NCBI GenBank assembly: GCA_964367935.1 | Contig: CAYIYZ010000003.1 | Span: 1 to 64,000 of the forward strand | Direction of reading: 5' to 3' | Source: Scatomorpha sp964367935 | Lineage (GTDB): Bacteria > Bacillota > Clostridia > Oscillospirales > Oscillospiraceae | Length of the DNA: 64,000 nucleotides | In this document: positions 1 through 12,300 of the stretch, one piece after another | Position numbering within the stretch: position 1 is the first letter of the stretch | Layout of the letters: each line of letters opens with the position of its first letter | Position numbers and translations under genes: made by a program | The notes under the pieces: model-generated | Databases searched by the model: none | What the model was told of the DNA's origin: nothing | What the model saw: the letters and a program-made list of their open reading frames with translations, nothing else

Positions 1-37
1 AGCCCTCCCCACAGCTTACCTACCATAAACCATAAGC

Positions 38-71
38 AGAAGCCTTGCTCCCTTTCGGGTGCAAGGCTTCT
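38..71 (+). terminator. Rho-independent terminator of an upstream gene
   Basis: An 11-bp perfect stem (AGAAGCCTTGC pairing with GCAAGGCTTCT) with a 12-base loop is followed by a T-rich run. The gene it would end lies to the left of the window. It sits just before an SLH remnant. Confidence 0.6.
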
Positions 72-88
72 TTGTCTTTCAACACACA

Positions 89-208
89 TTCTACGTCAGA
101 GATGGCGCAACGCTCAGTAGCGCAGGTTCCGTTCTGGTGCACTTCAAGACAAATAGTTTCAGTCTGTACATGGCGACAGTACTCATGCGATTTCTTACCA
201 TGGAATAA
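89..208 (+). pseudogene. Remnant of an SLH surface-protein gene (internal deletion)
   Basis: Read in one frame, this stretch gives the end of a pre-SLH domain (FKTNSFSLYM) fused directly to the last residues of an SLH domain (MATVLMRFLTME, stop TAA at 206-208). The intact 1,910-aa protein of this window has FKTNHFSLFM just before its three SLH domains and ATMLMRHLEMQ at its end, so about 150 codons covering the SLH domains appear to be missing. The junction falls at an ATGG(T/C)GA motif that occurs at both matching places in the intact paralogues, which suggests deletion between short repeats. No start codon or ribosome-binding site is evident. The GGCGGTCACC terminator found after other SLH genes follows at once. 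The homology is by eye; the deletion mechanism is inference. Confidence 0.6.
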
Positions 209-220
209 AGTAAGCAACTC

Positions 221-257
221 AAAAGGCGGTCACCATTACGGTGACCGCCTTTTTTTA
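221..257 (+). terminator. SLH-family terminator, copy 1
   Basis: A 10-bp stem GGCGGTCACC / GGTGACCGCC, extended by A:T pairs, with a 5-base loop and a run of seven T. Near-identical hairpins follow the second SLH remnant (14,533) and the intact 776-aa SLH gene (32,388). It can act in either direction. Confidence 0.8.
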
Positions 258-312
258 ACAGCATCTTATGACATTTGCTTGTATTTCCTAAAACGATACT
301 CACCTTAACACA

Positions 313-345
313 AAACTGGCACCTCAATTCATGAGATGCCAGTTT
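313..345 (-). terminator. Terminator of the giant SLH gene
   Basis: A stem AAACTGGCA..CTCA with one G:U pair lies 46 bases past the stop codon of the minus-strand giant gene. On that strand the stem ends in a short TTTTG run, so termination strength is uncertain. Confidence 0.6.
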
Positions 346-390
346 GTACCTTGATTTTCTTTCCCTTAATTGGGGAAATCCCTAAATAGT

Positions 391-3300
391 TTAGCTTAAC
401 GCATACTCAACAAAACGCTCTATTATTGTGGCGACTTCGGCTCTCGTTGCAAGTTCCTTAGCCTCAAATCTGTTCTCGCCCACGCCGGTAATGATTCCCG
501 TCGTCTGCGTGAAGAGTGCCGCATCCGTGGCCCAATCCGAGATTTCCGTCTTGTCCGTGTACATGAGAGTAGTGTCAGATGTTTCGGGCAACTCCTTAAG
601 GAAACTTGCATAACGGTACAGTATTACCGCCATTTCCTCTCTCGTAATGGAGTTATCCGGTGCAAACATATTGTCGCCTATACCCTTTATTATTCCACTT
701 TCTGCTGCCCAGTCTACGTACTTTCCATAGTACAGCGTGTAGTCACAGTCTGTAAATACATTTGTACCCGTACTCTGGATCTCGCCGTAGCTTCTCTCGT
801 GTAAGCGTCCTATCACCGTAGCGAACATCGCACGTGTCATCTCCATGTCCGGCGAGAACATGCTCTCGCTCGTTCCCAAGAACAGCTCACGCTCCGTCAC
901 GAAGTCAATGTACTCTTCACCCCAGTGACCGCTTATATCCGTGAAGTTCTTTCCGTTCTCAGCATACATGATATCCTTGCCCTTAGGTGCTACATATTCG
1001 CTTTCCTCTATGTATCCGTCGGCATCTACGTCAGCTGCAAAGCCCAAGAACACTTTCGTATCGCCCGACATGTAGTACGGCAGACCGACTTCCACCATGT
1101 CTGTAGCTAATATCTCAGTGTTGGCGTAGACTTCGTAGGTATTGCCGCTTACAAACGGATGTCCGTTCACTACTATGCGTGCATCTCTGTCGGCATTGCT
1201 CGTTGTCGCCGCAATAGTCAACACGTCACCGCCCTGCACCATATCACCGTCTTCTACAGGCTCGCCGTCTTTCGTAACCGTGAGTGTTGCGTCGCCCTCT
1301 GTGCGGAGCTTGATGCTGTACTCGCCCTCAATGATGACTCCACCGGCACCGCCGCCACCACCTACAGCGTTCGATGCAAAAGTCACCACTACCGTGATGG
1401 CTGTATCGCCCTGCTGAACAGTATATGTTTCACCATTTGCTATCTCTATCCCCTTTACCTTGATAGAGCTTAGCGTATATCCGCTGTCAGCTGTTGCCGT
1501 GAAGGTGAGCACATCTCCGACATTCAAGCTTGCACTCTCCGGTACTGTTGCACCCGTAGCATCACTGACTTCTACCGTACCACCAGCACTCAAAATCACA
1601 AGGTGTGGCTTTTGGGTCTCAACGTCGGAGTCAACGGTAAACGATATAACCGTTTCACCCTGTACCGTGTAAGTAGCGGAGCCACCCTGTACTATCTGCG
1701 TTCCGTTTACACTAGTGCCCGTCACCCTGTAAAGTGCATTTGACGGTGAAGCGCTTATGCTGATAGTGTCACCTATTCTTACATCGGATCCGTTTGCTAT
1801 AGCAGCTCCCGAAGCGTTCGTTACCGTTACGGCAACGCCCGTTGGGCTCGACCATGTTACCCTTGCCATGCTCTGCGTGAAGTTTGCAACTATGGAGTTC
1901 TGCTTGCTAGCATCAACCTCATAAATGCCCGAACCGCCACTTGCAGCTATGCCTATTGCCGATCCGCCTGCCGTTATGCTCTCCAAAGCACTATTGGCTT
2001 CGGGTGTCGCGATGAGAAGTAGCTTTGTGCCTACAGCTACCGATTCACTTGTAACAATTTCATTGTTGTTACCGATATCTATAACCCTAAGTGCACCCTC
2101 ACCGCTCTTCGATACCGTAACTTCCTTCTCCAGTGCATTGAACACCACCGTAACCACAAGATCGCCACCGAGGTTATCTACGGTCGCTGCTCCGTTTGCT
2201 ACGGGAATATCACTGCCCGCATGTGTTACGATTATTGTGTCAAGCTCGGAAATGCCCGCATTCGCTGTCGCTGTTATCGTGACATTGCTTCCTACAGGCA
2301 GAGTGCCCGTAGTGTCGCCTGTCGCAACATTTCTGAGTTCCACCGTCTGTGTGCCGTTCGTTGCGCTTACAGAGCCCATGCCTGTGCCGATTACGTTTAT
2401 CGTTACATTATATCCCGATACCCTAAACGTCGGATCTATCACCATAGCAGCATTCGCCGTCACCGTCGCCGTGTAGGTTTTGGCTCCCGAATTTGCTATG
2501 CTCATAACAGAACCGCTTATGTTCGGGTTTACGGGATTGTTTTCGAGCAGTTGGAAAGGAATATTATTTCCATTTCCGTCTACCAGGGTCGTAAGCTCAT
2601 AGCCCGAGTCTGCTACTAAGGTTATCATGATTTCCGTGCCCTCAGGCACTTCCGACATATTGTTTACAACAACGCCGCCGGCCATCACTCGCATTACACC
2701 GCCTATGCCGCTACCGGTTCCTACGGAAACAAAGTTCGCAGTGCTTTCGACAAAGGGATTTGCCATGCCGCTGAAGTCTAGAGCCGCCTGAACATTGCTT
2801 ATTACAGCTATCAAGTTTTTGCTATTCGCCTCAAGTTCCAGCGAAACATCTGCGTCATTGCCTGCTATATTCATCAAGACCGCCAGCAATGCCTGTGCAT
2901 CAACTGCATTACCCGTTTCAGGGTTAAAGGTTATAAGTGCCGTGCCGCCCATTACAATGGAAGCTACCTTGCCGTTTACCGTGCTCAAGGTATCCTCGGG
3001 ACGTATTGCTATCGTCACTGTACCCTTGCCCTCACCGTCTGTTGCAAAGTCATCAGGTGCCGTTACGGCATACTTGTCATTAGACATGTACACAGCCACC
3101 GCCGTCACTTCGTTGTCTATTGCGTCTATCACATAATTTCCGCCAATGACATCCGCTGTTACATCCACCTCATTTACAACAAGCGAGTGTAGGTGATAAT
3201 CAGCGCTTGCCGCTGTCGTGAAGGTGACCTTCAGACCTGCTCTGACCCCGTCACCGTTACTCAGTGCAGTCGGCACACTACCATAGGTGTACGCCGCAGT

Positions 3301-6300
3301 CAAGCTACCGTTTGCCGAGGATGAGAAATTCACCGCATACTCTATAGGCGTGAAACGTGCCGTTACGTATACATTCTGCGTAATGCCCGTTATCGTAACT
3401 GCATTTCCGTCCTCACTCTCAGAGTAAGTCACAGTTTCCGAACCCTCTCCTCTTACTATCCACCTGTCGACCATCATGCCCACATCTGGTGAAGCAAGCA
3501 AGGTGACAGACTCACCGTCGTATACCGATATCATTCCGTTTTGCACCCTAGTGTAGGTATCGTTCTTATACTTTACCACACCTGCATTTACCGAACTCGA
3601 GTCAGACTCTATACTTACGGTGACATCAAATTTGTCAACATCCCCAAATGTTACAGTATAGTCGAGAGCGGTAACTCCAACAGAAAAGGACATCGCTTCC
3701 TGCTCTTCACTTCCCTGTACGAGCACAGAGTTCTGAAGCCAGCTTTCAACTTTCTTGTGCACATCCGGTATAGCATATATCACGACCTCATCACCGGTCA
3801 TTACATTTAGAGAGTATACGGGGTCTACTCCTGTCCTATCAACCGTCGCTGTGGCGAGCGCATTATTTACCATGAACTGAACATCGCCTTCGCCTATCGC
3901 AATAACGCTTACGGTCTTATCCGCTGCCTTCAGCGTTACTGACACTGCATACTCTTTATCGACTGTCAGCGTTATGCTATCATTGCTGCCGCCTGCCGTG
4001 TACCTTGAGCCGTTTACTGTCCAATAGTCCACACCGTAGCCTGCGTCCGGAGTCGCCGTCAGCGTTACTGAGGTGCCCTTTACATGCTGTTCGCCCGATA
4101 TCACAGCTACAGGAGGTGTTCCGACAGTAGCTGTCACTGCGCCATTAGCCGGTGACGTAAAGTTTACCGCATAGGCAAATTTGTTTACATAGTCTGCCGT
4201 AACCACGTACTTTCCTCTAGATGCCACGTTAAACTTGAGCGTATTATTCGTCTCATCTACCGTGTATGCCGAGTTAGTCATTACACTCAAACCGTTTACA
4301 AACCATGTCTCTACCTTATTATCGCCCTCCGGTGTCGCCTGAACCGTCACCGTGTTGCCCTCGGGCACAAGCTTTATCGTATCGGCAGATGTTATGGACT
4401 CATTGTTCGAATAGGTCACGCCCGTTATCAAGCCACCTGTCGCACCTGTGTTGCTGTATGACACCTGAGCGTCGGTCGAGAGGTACACGTAGAACTCATC
4501 TGACACCGACTGTCCTGACGGGACGTGTCTATACGTGACTTTTACACTTATCCTGTCGTCAACGCCCGTTTCGGCAGTGTCCACCGTCAAGGTCGCAGCA
4601 CCGGTAATGGGATCTACAGTAACGCTAGTTTGCAAGCGTGTTGCATTATTTACTTCCCATACAATTTCATCTGCGCCGTTGAACTCGGTCATATCCGAAC
4701 CCGTCGCCATGGTCACAACAGTACTTAAACTTAGTTCCGTGTTTGTATCCGTCAAATGCTGTACTATGCTGTAGTCTCCATAGCTATTAGGTGTCCAGCC
4801 CACTATGGAGGCTTCTATGCTCTCCATCTCGGGATAAATTGTGAAGTTGTGATATGCCTCGTCTAGATAGGTACCACCGTCACTCTCATATGCTGTGACC
4901 TTTACTATCACTTCACCTAAATCGCTACCTGTTATGCTTGCAGTGCTTCCACCGTTTGCAGCTAACACAGGCAAGGTGCCCATGTTATTTGTATCTACCC
5001 ATGAGAACTCCCAATCGTAGTGCCCGGGTTCTTTCGAAAGCGAGTTCCAAGCTGTACTTAGCTCAAGGCTGTCGCCTCGGAGCACCACATCGTCGCCGCT
5101 TATGCTCAGAGCGCCCTCGCCCTGCGGTATCTTCTTTACCGTCAGCGGTATGACTACCGTATCACCGGATGCAAACAGAATCGTTACGGAGTACTCACCG
5201 TGCTCTAAACCGTGGAGTGCCGTCCCCTCTGCTGAGAATAGACTGAATCTGGCAGCTACATTATACACGTCCATCGTACCTGTCGGCTTTCCGTCAGTTA
5301 TGTATGACAGGCTGTAGTCAGTCGCTTCCAATTGAGTCTTGTCTATGCTCACTTTAGAAACCTCGGGGACAGTGTATTCACTGCTCAGTATATCAAACTC
5401 CACAGGATACAGAATATCTAAGTCGAGCACCGTGCTCACAGAGTCAGCTACATTGCCCACGCCGTCCATATCGTATACCAATCCGGCATCGGCATCTGCC
5501 GTCTGCGCCTCTACAACGGTCGGCGTGAAGCTCACAAATGCATTGTTTGCCATCACCTCACTTGCCGCTGCTGTTGCAATGCTCCGCCTTTCACCTGCAA
5601 GCTGAGTATAAGAGTGCCCGTAAACGCCCAAAGCGTAGTCCTCGCTACTCTCGTACTTATGCAGATATTGCACTGTCATATCACCGCTCGTGAGTACTGT
5701 TCCGATATATGACTGCCTCTGCTCGGTGACAGCCACACCATCTGTCAGAAGGGTGAATTCTTCGACGTCTTGCAAGAATACCCTACCATCCCAGCTCTCA
5801 GGATCTGTGACAGTTTTACCCACTATCAGAAGTGCCACACCATCTGTTCCGCTCGCCTCCAAGGTGAGCGTATCGGAAATGTCGTTTTCGAAGACGCCCT
5901 TCACGATAAGCTCCGCTATATCGTCGGTATCGTCGCCATCGACCACAGTTAGCGTAGCCGCGCCTGCTTCACTCTCGATTAAGTTGTCTCCCTCTATTGT
6001 GACTTCGTGCAGAGTGTCTAAGTCGAGTGATTTGAGGTGTGCATTGTTAAGTGTAAGCGAATTGACTAAGTTTCTAGACACCTCCACGCCTATTAGCTTA
6101 GGCGTCACGCCACCTATCTCATAGTCGTAAATGTCTACAGTCGTTTCCTCAAGATTGGGAATACTCGCCGAATATATCCACTTACCGAGCGTCACTTCTG
6201 TCCCCAACTGCTGTGCGACAACTACGTCACCCGGTTGGATTTCCAATTCGGTTCTGGCGATTACGTACGGATTTGAGGTGTCAGAATTGTCAAACACATA

Positions 6301-9300
6301 GTAGGTTTGAGTCGTGCCCGTATCCACACCCATATTAAACCCTACAAAGTAACGCTCAATGTCGTCGCCCGAGATTCTTACGTTTAAGCCCTTCACGTCG
6401 GGAATCTCCGATATGGGTTCTATTTTAATGTACTTGTACTCGTCGGGGTGATCTCTATATGTGCTGTTGTCGACATACTCCTTGACGCTCTCCTCGTAGG
6501 TGTTGAGGTCATAGAGGACATCTTTGTTCGTTATATTTTCGCCCGTACCAATGGCTTGCCCCTCTATATACTCTGTAACCGCTTCGTATTGGGGATCTTT
6601 CGGATGGGTAGCCTCATAGGGGTCTACGCCCTCTTTCCTCTCATAGCTCAGTTTTGCATATTCATTGTCGCTGCCCGACATTGCATCCAAGCTGAAGGTC
6701 AGGTTAATATCAAAAGGCGGTAGCACCATGTAGTTTCCGAACAAATTCATTGATTGCCATTGCTCATCGGACAAGAAGCTGTATGGTGTTATATAGGTGT
6801 TGGAGCTTATGTCCACCGTGCCCTCACCACCGTATATTATCGGAGCAATAATAAGCCTTGTCTGCGTGGCATGATCATCATTCGCAAGGAACTCATCAGC
6901 TATATGGTGCGTCATGATGAATTCGCCGCCGTCTACATAGAGATTGTTATCGGCACCATCGCCGGTGTCAAGCCAAGCATCTCCACTCACCAAGCCATAC
7001 GAGTTGCCTTCAAGCACCCAGTTCGTGAGTAGCGTATTTATATGCGCCTCAAAAGTACCGCCGTACAGTGCAATCGTATGTCCGCCCTGTACATGATCGT
7101 AGTTGCCGGTGACCTTAATGACACTGGTATTGGTATCGCTGTCTGCGGCGGCACCTGCGGCAATGTTCTGCGCCACAATAAGGCTCGGGTTCTGGTTAAC
7201 GTCGCCGCTCTCGCCTATTGTAAGTCCGTCCACCTCGATAAAGTAGCGCTCAGGTCCTGTGCCGACTTGAATCAGGGCTGTTATCCTTACATTCTCCTTG
7301 AGCTCCAGCATGGAATTTATGGCCTCAATAAGTTTCACGTCCTTGAGGTCAAGCGTTCCCTCACCGTCTATCGTGACTCTTCTGTCCAGAAGGAAGGCTG
7401 AAGTCACACCGAAAACTGTTTGCTCGGGACTGGTGCGGGTGATATCACTTGTCGGTTCGAACATGACGCTGTTGTCACCCTCTACCGTTATAGTCAAATC
7501 TCCGCCAATTGCCGTGAAGTCAAACACATTTACGGCATCTGTATTCCATGCCACAGGAATTACGTTTGTAATGTTAAGGTCTTCAATGGCTATGCGTGAC
7601 ACAGAGGATGTCGTTACAATTCTGAAGTTCTTTGTCGCATCAGCCCATGTGCCACCTATGACCTTGTCGTTATCACTTATTGTGAGCACGGCTGTAAGGT
7701 TGTCATAAGACCAACCATCGCCCTTGAGATTTGAAATATCCACGCCATTTACCGTTATGCCTGCCGTGCTTCTCGAAACGGTGATGACCTGCGAAGATGT
7801 GATGTCCGAAATAGTATATGTCTCATCCGTTTTCGTTAACTTCGAGCTGCCCGTATCTACTTCACTTGCGCCAAATTCATACCCGTTTACATATACGGAC
7901 TCAAGATACTCCACACCATTGCCCGAGAGCTTAAATGAGAAGCTGCCTCCGTTTTGCACCAATGATACAGAGCCGCTCGCTTCGCTTAGCAATATTCCTA
8001 CTGAATCATTCGATATTCCCGGCCATGTAACGCTGTGGTGTATCGTGCTTGCAAACTCCGGTATAAGGATATAGTTGCTCCTGAGATTATCCATGACGAA
8101 CTGGCGTGAATCTGCCGGCAGCTTGCGCTGCGCTCCGCCTACTTCAGTGATATCCCAATATGTGTTCGTGTAGTTTCTGTCGGGCACAACTGCAACCAAT
8201 ATGTCATCTCCCTCGTGGAAAGTGACCATATGATCGTCGCCTACTACATCAACATACGCACCGTCAGGGTAGTAGCTATCGCTATTATAGCCTGCGGCGT
8301 AACTGCCTCCTGCATTCGGAGCCAGGCTCTCCAATGTCAGTGTATACTGCGGCAGCTCTTTAAATGTCGCTGTCACAGTATGGTTTCCGCTTATCTCCGT
8401 CAACAAATAACTGTCAGAGTCTATCTTTATCGTGACTTCACCTAAATTCGGAGATGTAGTCTGTACATCGAACGTAGCTATGCCCGTTGTGCTCGCTATG
8501 AAATAGTACTCCTCTTGACCGACGTAGTACTTGTAGCTTGCGTTTTTCGTAACACTTGCGCCGGACTGGATTATGCTCGGCCTATCTATCTCCACCGTTG
8601 TGGCGGTGTCCGTCACCGTAAATCCGAGGAATTCATAATAATGTGGATACAAAATATCTACAGCTACATCCTCGCCGCCCGGCACATCCGTATATCCGAT
8701 TGCTCCGGATTGACTTGCGGGCTGTAGAATCGTTATTTTGTCCTCGCCTGCATAGTTTGTCGTAACAGTGATTTCACCGTCGGAGCGTGTGTCTATTTGT
8801 GAGCCTACGTTATTAACGACAATGGTTTCTGTGCTGAACATATACGTGCCGTGCTCCGTAGTACCTGTAACAGTCGTGTCTTTCGTCAAGGTAAGCGTGT
8901 ATGTACCCTTTGCGGCATCCTCAACGCCGACACTGCCAGTGGACGTAAATCTCGTGTCGGTGTCCATCATATATCCAGCCGCCGCCTCGACTACCACCTG
9001 CGTATCGCCCTTTATCAATGCTCCGTCTGTTACATATATTTTCTCGCCACCTGCCGTACTGTCACTGCTTGTAGAGCCTATGTACCAAGCGACAAGCCCA
9101 TCGTTACCGGCTCTGTCAACCAAGTTTAGCGTATAGTAGTCACGCTCAAATACAGCCACGACAGACGTACTCGTATCAGGCATAACAAAATCATATGTAC
9201 TCTGCATCACAGCGCCCGTAACATCAGTCGTGTATGTGTAGGCATCTTCCGCCGTGTCTGCTTCCATATCATGGTATATGGTGCCATTTCCATTCTCCGT

Positions 9301-12300
9301 ATGACGCCACTCTTTAAAGTGATAGCCCTCGTTAGCCGCTGCAGAGAAGGTATAACCTGCATTTTTCAATATGGTGCTGCCGCTTTCGAAGTCGGGCTCT
9401 GCGCTTATAGTTCCGCCGCCTTCTTCTCCGCCGACTTCATAGTGGAGAGTATTGCGTGCTACAACAAAGCGCACCTCAACCTCCACGCCTGCCTTAGCCG
9501 GCGGCATGGTGATGGCAAAGAATGAGTTTGTGGTTTCTTGGTTCACTCCGTCTACAAACCAGCCGTAAATCTCATAGCCGTCATCGGGCACAGCTTGGAA
9601 AGTAGCCTTAGCACCTGCCGCAACAGATGTATTTATGCCGCTTCCGAGCACATTACGTGTTTCGTGATACTCAGGTGACATCATATAGAGCGTGCCGACA
9701 TCCGTGCCACCGTATTGTGCGGCACCCGCCTGCAACCCAAAGGTCGCACCCAAGACGGTCAACGAGCTATTGACAAAGGTCATCTGGTGGTTTTCATACT
9801 GCTGACTATCACGAGTTATGATGTAAGCTCCCGAGGTTTTCACCGCATCTATGAACGTATCTGACTTATTGCCCGCCGCATCGTAGAAATTCAAGCTGCC
9901 GGCTATATTAATGTCTTGGAATACCGTTTCGTCCTCCATCCAATGAGGCGCCCAAGATCCCGAAACCACCGACATTTCACTGAGAAACAGCTCGGGGATA
10001 TCCCCGGTATCCTCAGAGAGTGTATAGTTCGGAATCTGCAAGGTTACAGGGCGGGGTAAGACCTCAAACTCGACCGTTTGCACGTCCTCACCTGTGGTCA
10101 TTTCTATCGTATACTCACCTGCCGGAGTTTCGGGTGAGAGGATATACTCACCCAAGCTTGCACCTACAGTGATGTATTCGGGTGCACGATCTGTGCCTGT
10201 ATCATCTTCCATAGTCCAGCTACCGGCAGACACACCCTCAGCCTTCGTTTCTCCGCCTGCCGTTTCCACTTTCGAGTAGTTTATAACCGCACCATCACCG
10301 TAAATCGGATTTGCCGGCAAGGCAAGGTTATATGCACTCGAATCGCCCGTAAGGTAAATTGCATAGCTCTCCGAAGGCTTGAATATATAAGAGCCTGCAT
10401 AGGACGCTCTTATATCGTACAAGCCCGGATCCATCACGGTCTTAATTTTCTCGTCTACCATGCCTCTCGAATCAAGTTCAACGGGATGGAAAAGCTGCTG
10501 CCCCGTTTCCCTATGCTCGAAGAAGAAGGTAACTATGCCCTGCGGTATTGCAGCAGAGTCGCTGTGTGCGTTCTGAACCGTCGCCTTAAGGACGATACCA
10601 TCTGCCACATCCGTTACGCTCACATCTTCCATTATGGTCGTACGCTTAGACTGCGTCAAGCTTATCGTGTCCGTATATGTAGTTATGGCAATATTATCTG
10701 CCTTTGTGATTACGTTTATTCGGCAACGATACTCTCCTATAACGCTATTGCCGGCACTTATAAATTCAAGGGTACTGCCGTTTTTATTGACAATATCCAC
10801 CCATGCGCCGTTTTCCATCTTCTGCCACTGATACTGTATGGTCGCATAGTAATTCGCCGCACTGTTTCCCTGCGGATCTGTCAGTTGTACAGTTAAATAT
10901 GAATTTTTGTCAGGATAAACAAGCAAGTTTCCGTCATTTACATTATCCGACTCCGCCACAACGACGTTCGGGTAGCCGCTCGACGAGCGTGACACGACAG
11001 ACACAAGCTCCGACGGTGACGACAACGGCGGTACTTGAGGATATGGCTCCTCCACCTGTATGGCGTACTTGTACTCAGAGTACGGCGATATTTCCGTATC
11101 CTCAAAGTAATATTCTTTGTATCTGTTGCCTTCTCTATCCGTCTGCCATGTGTACTTAACGGTTTCCGGACTGAGCTCTGCTATTTCTTGTAAGCCGCCA
11201 CCTACTATAAACTCATAGTAGCGGTAAATTTTGAATGTAGCGCTGTTGCTGTTCGGATATGTCCATGTGAGGACATTCTTCTCAGACGTGCTACTGTCAT
11301 AGTCCATCTGGAAGTCGTCCGGCAGCTCAGGCGGAGCCTGTACATCGTTTACGATGTAGCTGACAATTGGGATGCTCTGACCGTCGTCCGTTTCATAGGC
11401 GTAGGAGAAGAGCTTCCAGTTGTAGTAGTAGTTATAGTCCTGGAACTCAAGAGGCATGTTGTTGACGGTACCCGATATCTCGGTTCCCTCCACTTTGATG
11501 TCGACGTAGCCACCTGCGGGGTTAAGCGACATTTGGAAGCCTCCCGTCAAGCTCACCTCAGAGCTTGCTACGGCGTTGATGACGTGCGTACCGCCACCTA
11601 TCTCAAACCCTATGCTGGTACCGAAGACATGGCTCTTTTCCTCCGATTCCGTCAGAGTTATCGTCTGAGTCTGAGAGCCGTTGCCGAAGGACACACCCGA
11701 GGGGTCATCATTCCACTCCGCTATGACGTCTAGGCCCGACGAAGAACTCGGGTACGATGCAGGGTCTCCGGGTGTGGAAGTTATAGCCTCTCCCCTTATG
11801 GGTGGCAATTCCGCATAGTCGCCCTGTATGGACTCATAGTAGTCCAAGTTAAGGATCTGGTAGTTCGGCTGGAAGGGTATTGATATTATATCCCTCTCTA
11901 CACTGCCGTCAGCAGATATTATATTGTATACATAGTTTTGAGTTGGTATGGAGAAGAATGCAACGGCATCCTCATTCGCACTCGTTTGGAACTCGAGTGT
12001 ATACTCCTCCGTCTGTGACATTATCTGCTCATACTCATATGTAAAGCCCAAGGAGCCGCCTGTTCTGAATGCGGCACCCAGTACAGTGGAGCTGTAGTCG
12101 ATAAATCCACCAGCGTCCAATTCAATTGTGAAGATGTCGCCTTCGCTCTCACTGCTTATTTGCGCCCAAGAGGTCGTGTTCTGCCATGCGTAGTCATTGC
12201 CCGTCACCCTCTCGACATCCTCAAAGTAAGGTGCAGCTGCAACAACCGCAAGCACTTCGGGGTCAGAGTAGGTCAAGTAGCTTATGCCCGTATACTCTAT

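Noticed and set aside
45..308. Plus-strand 87-codon open frame at the window start
   Set aside because: It crosses two terminators and has no ribosome-binding site; the SLH remnant lies in a different frame here.
1925..2476. Long plus-strand open frame (183 codons) opposite the giant SLH gene
   Set aside because: Antisense shadow of a repeat-rich coding region; low-complexity Ser/Val/Thr translation and no start signal. The same holds for the other plus-strand frames in 391-14,280.
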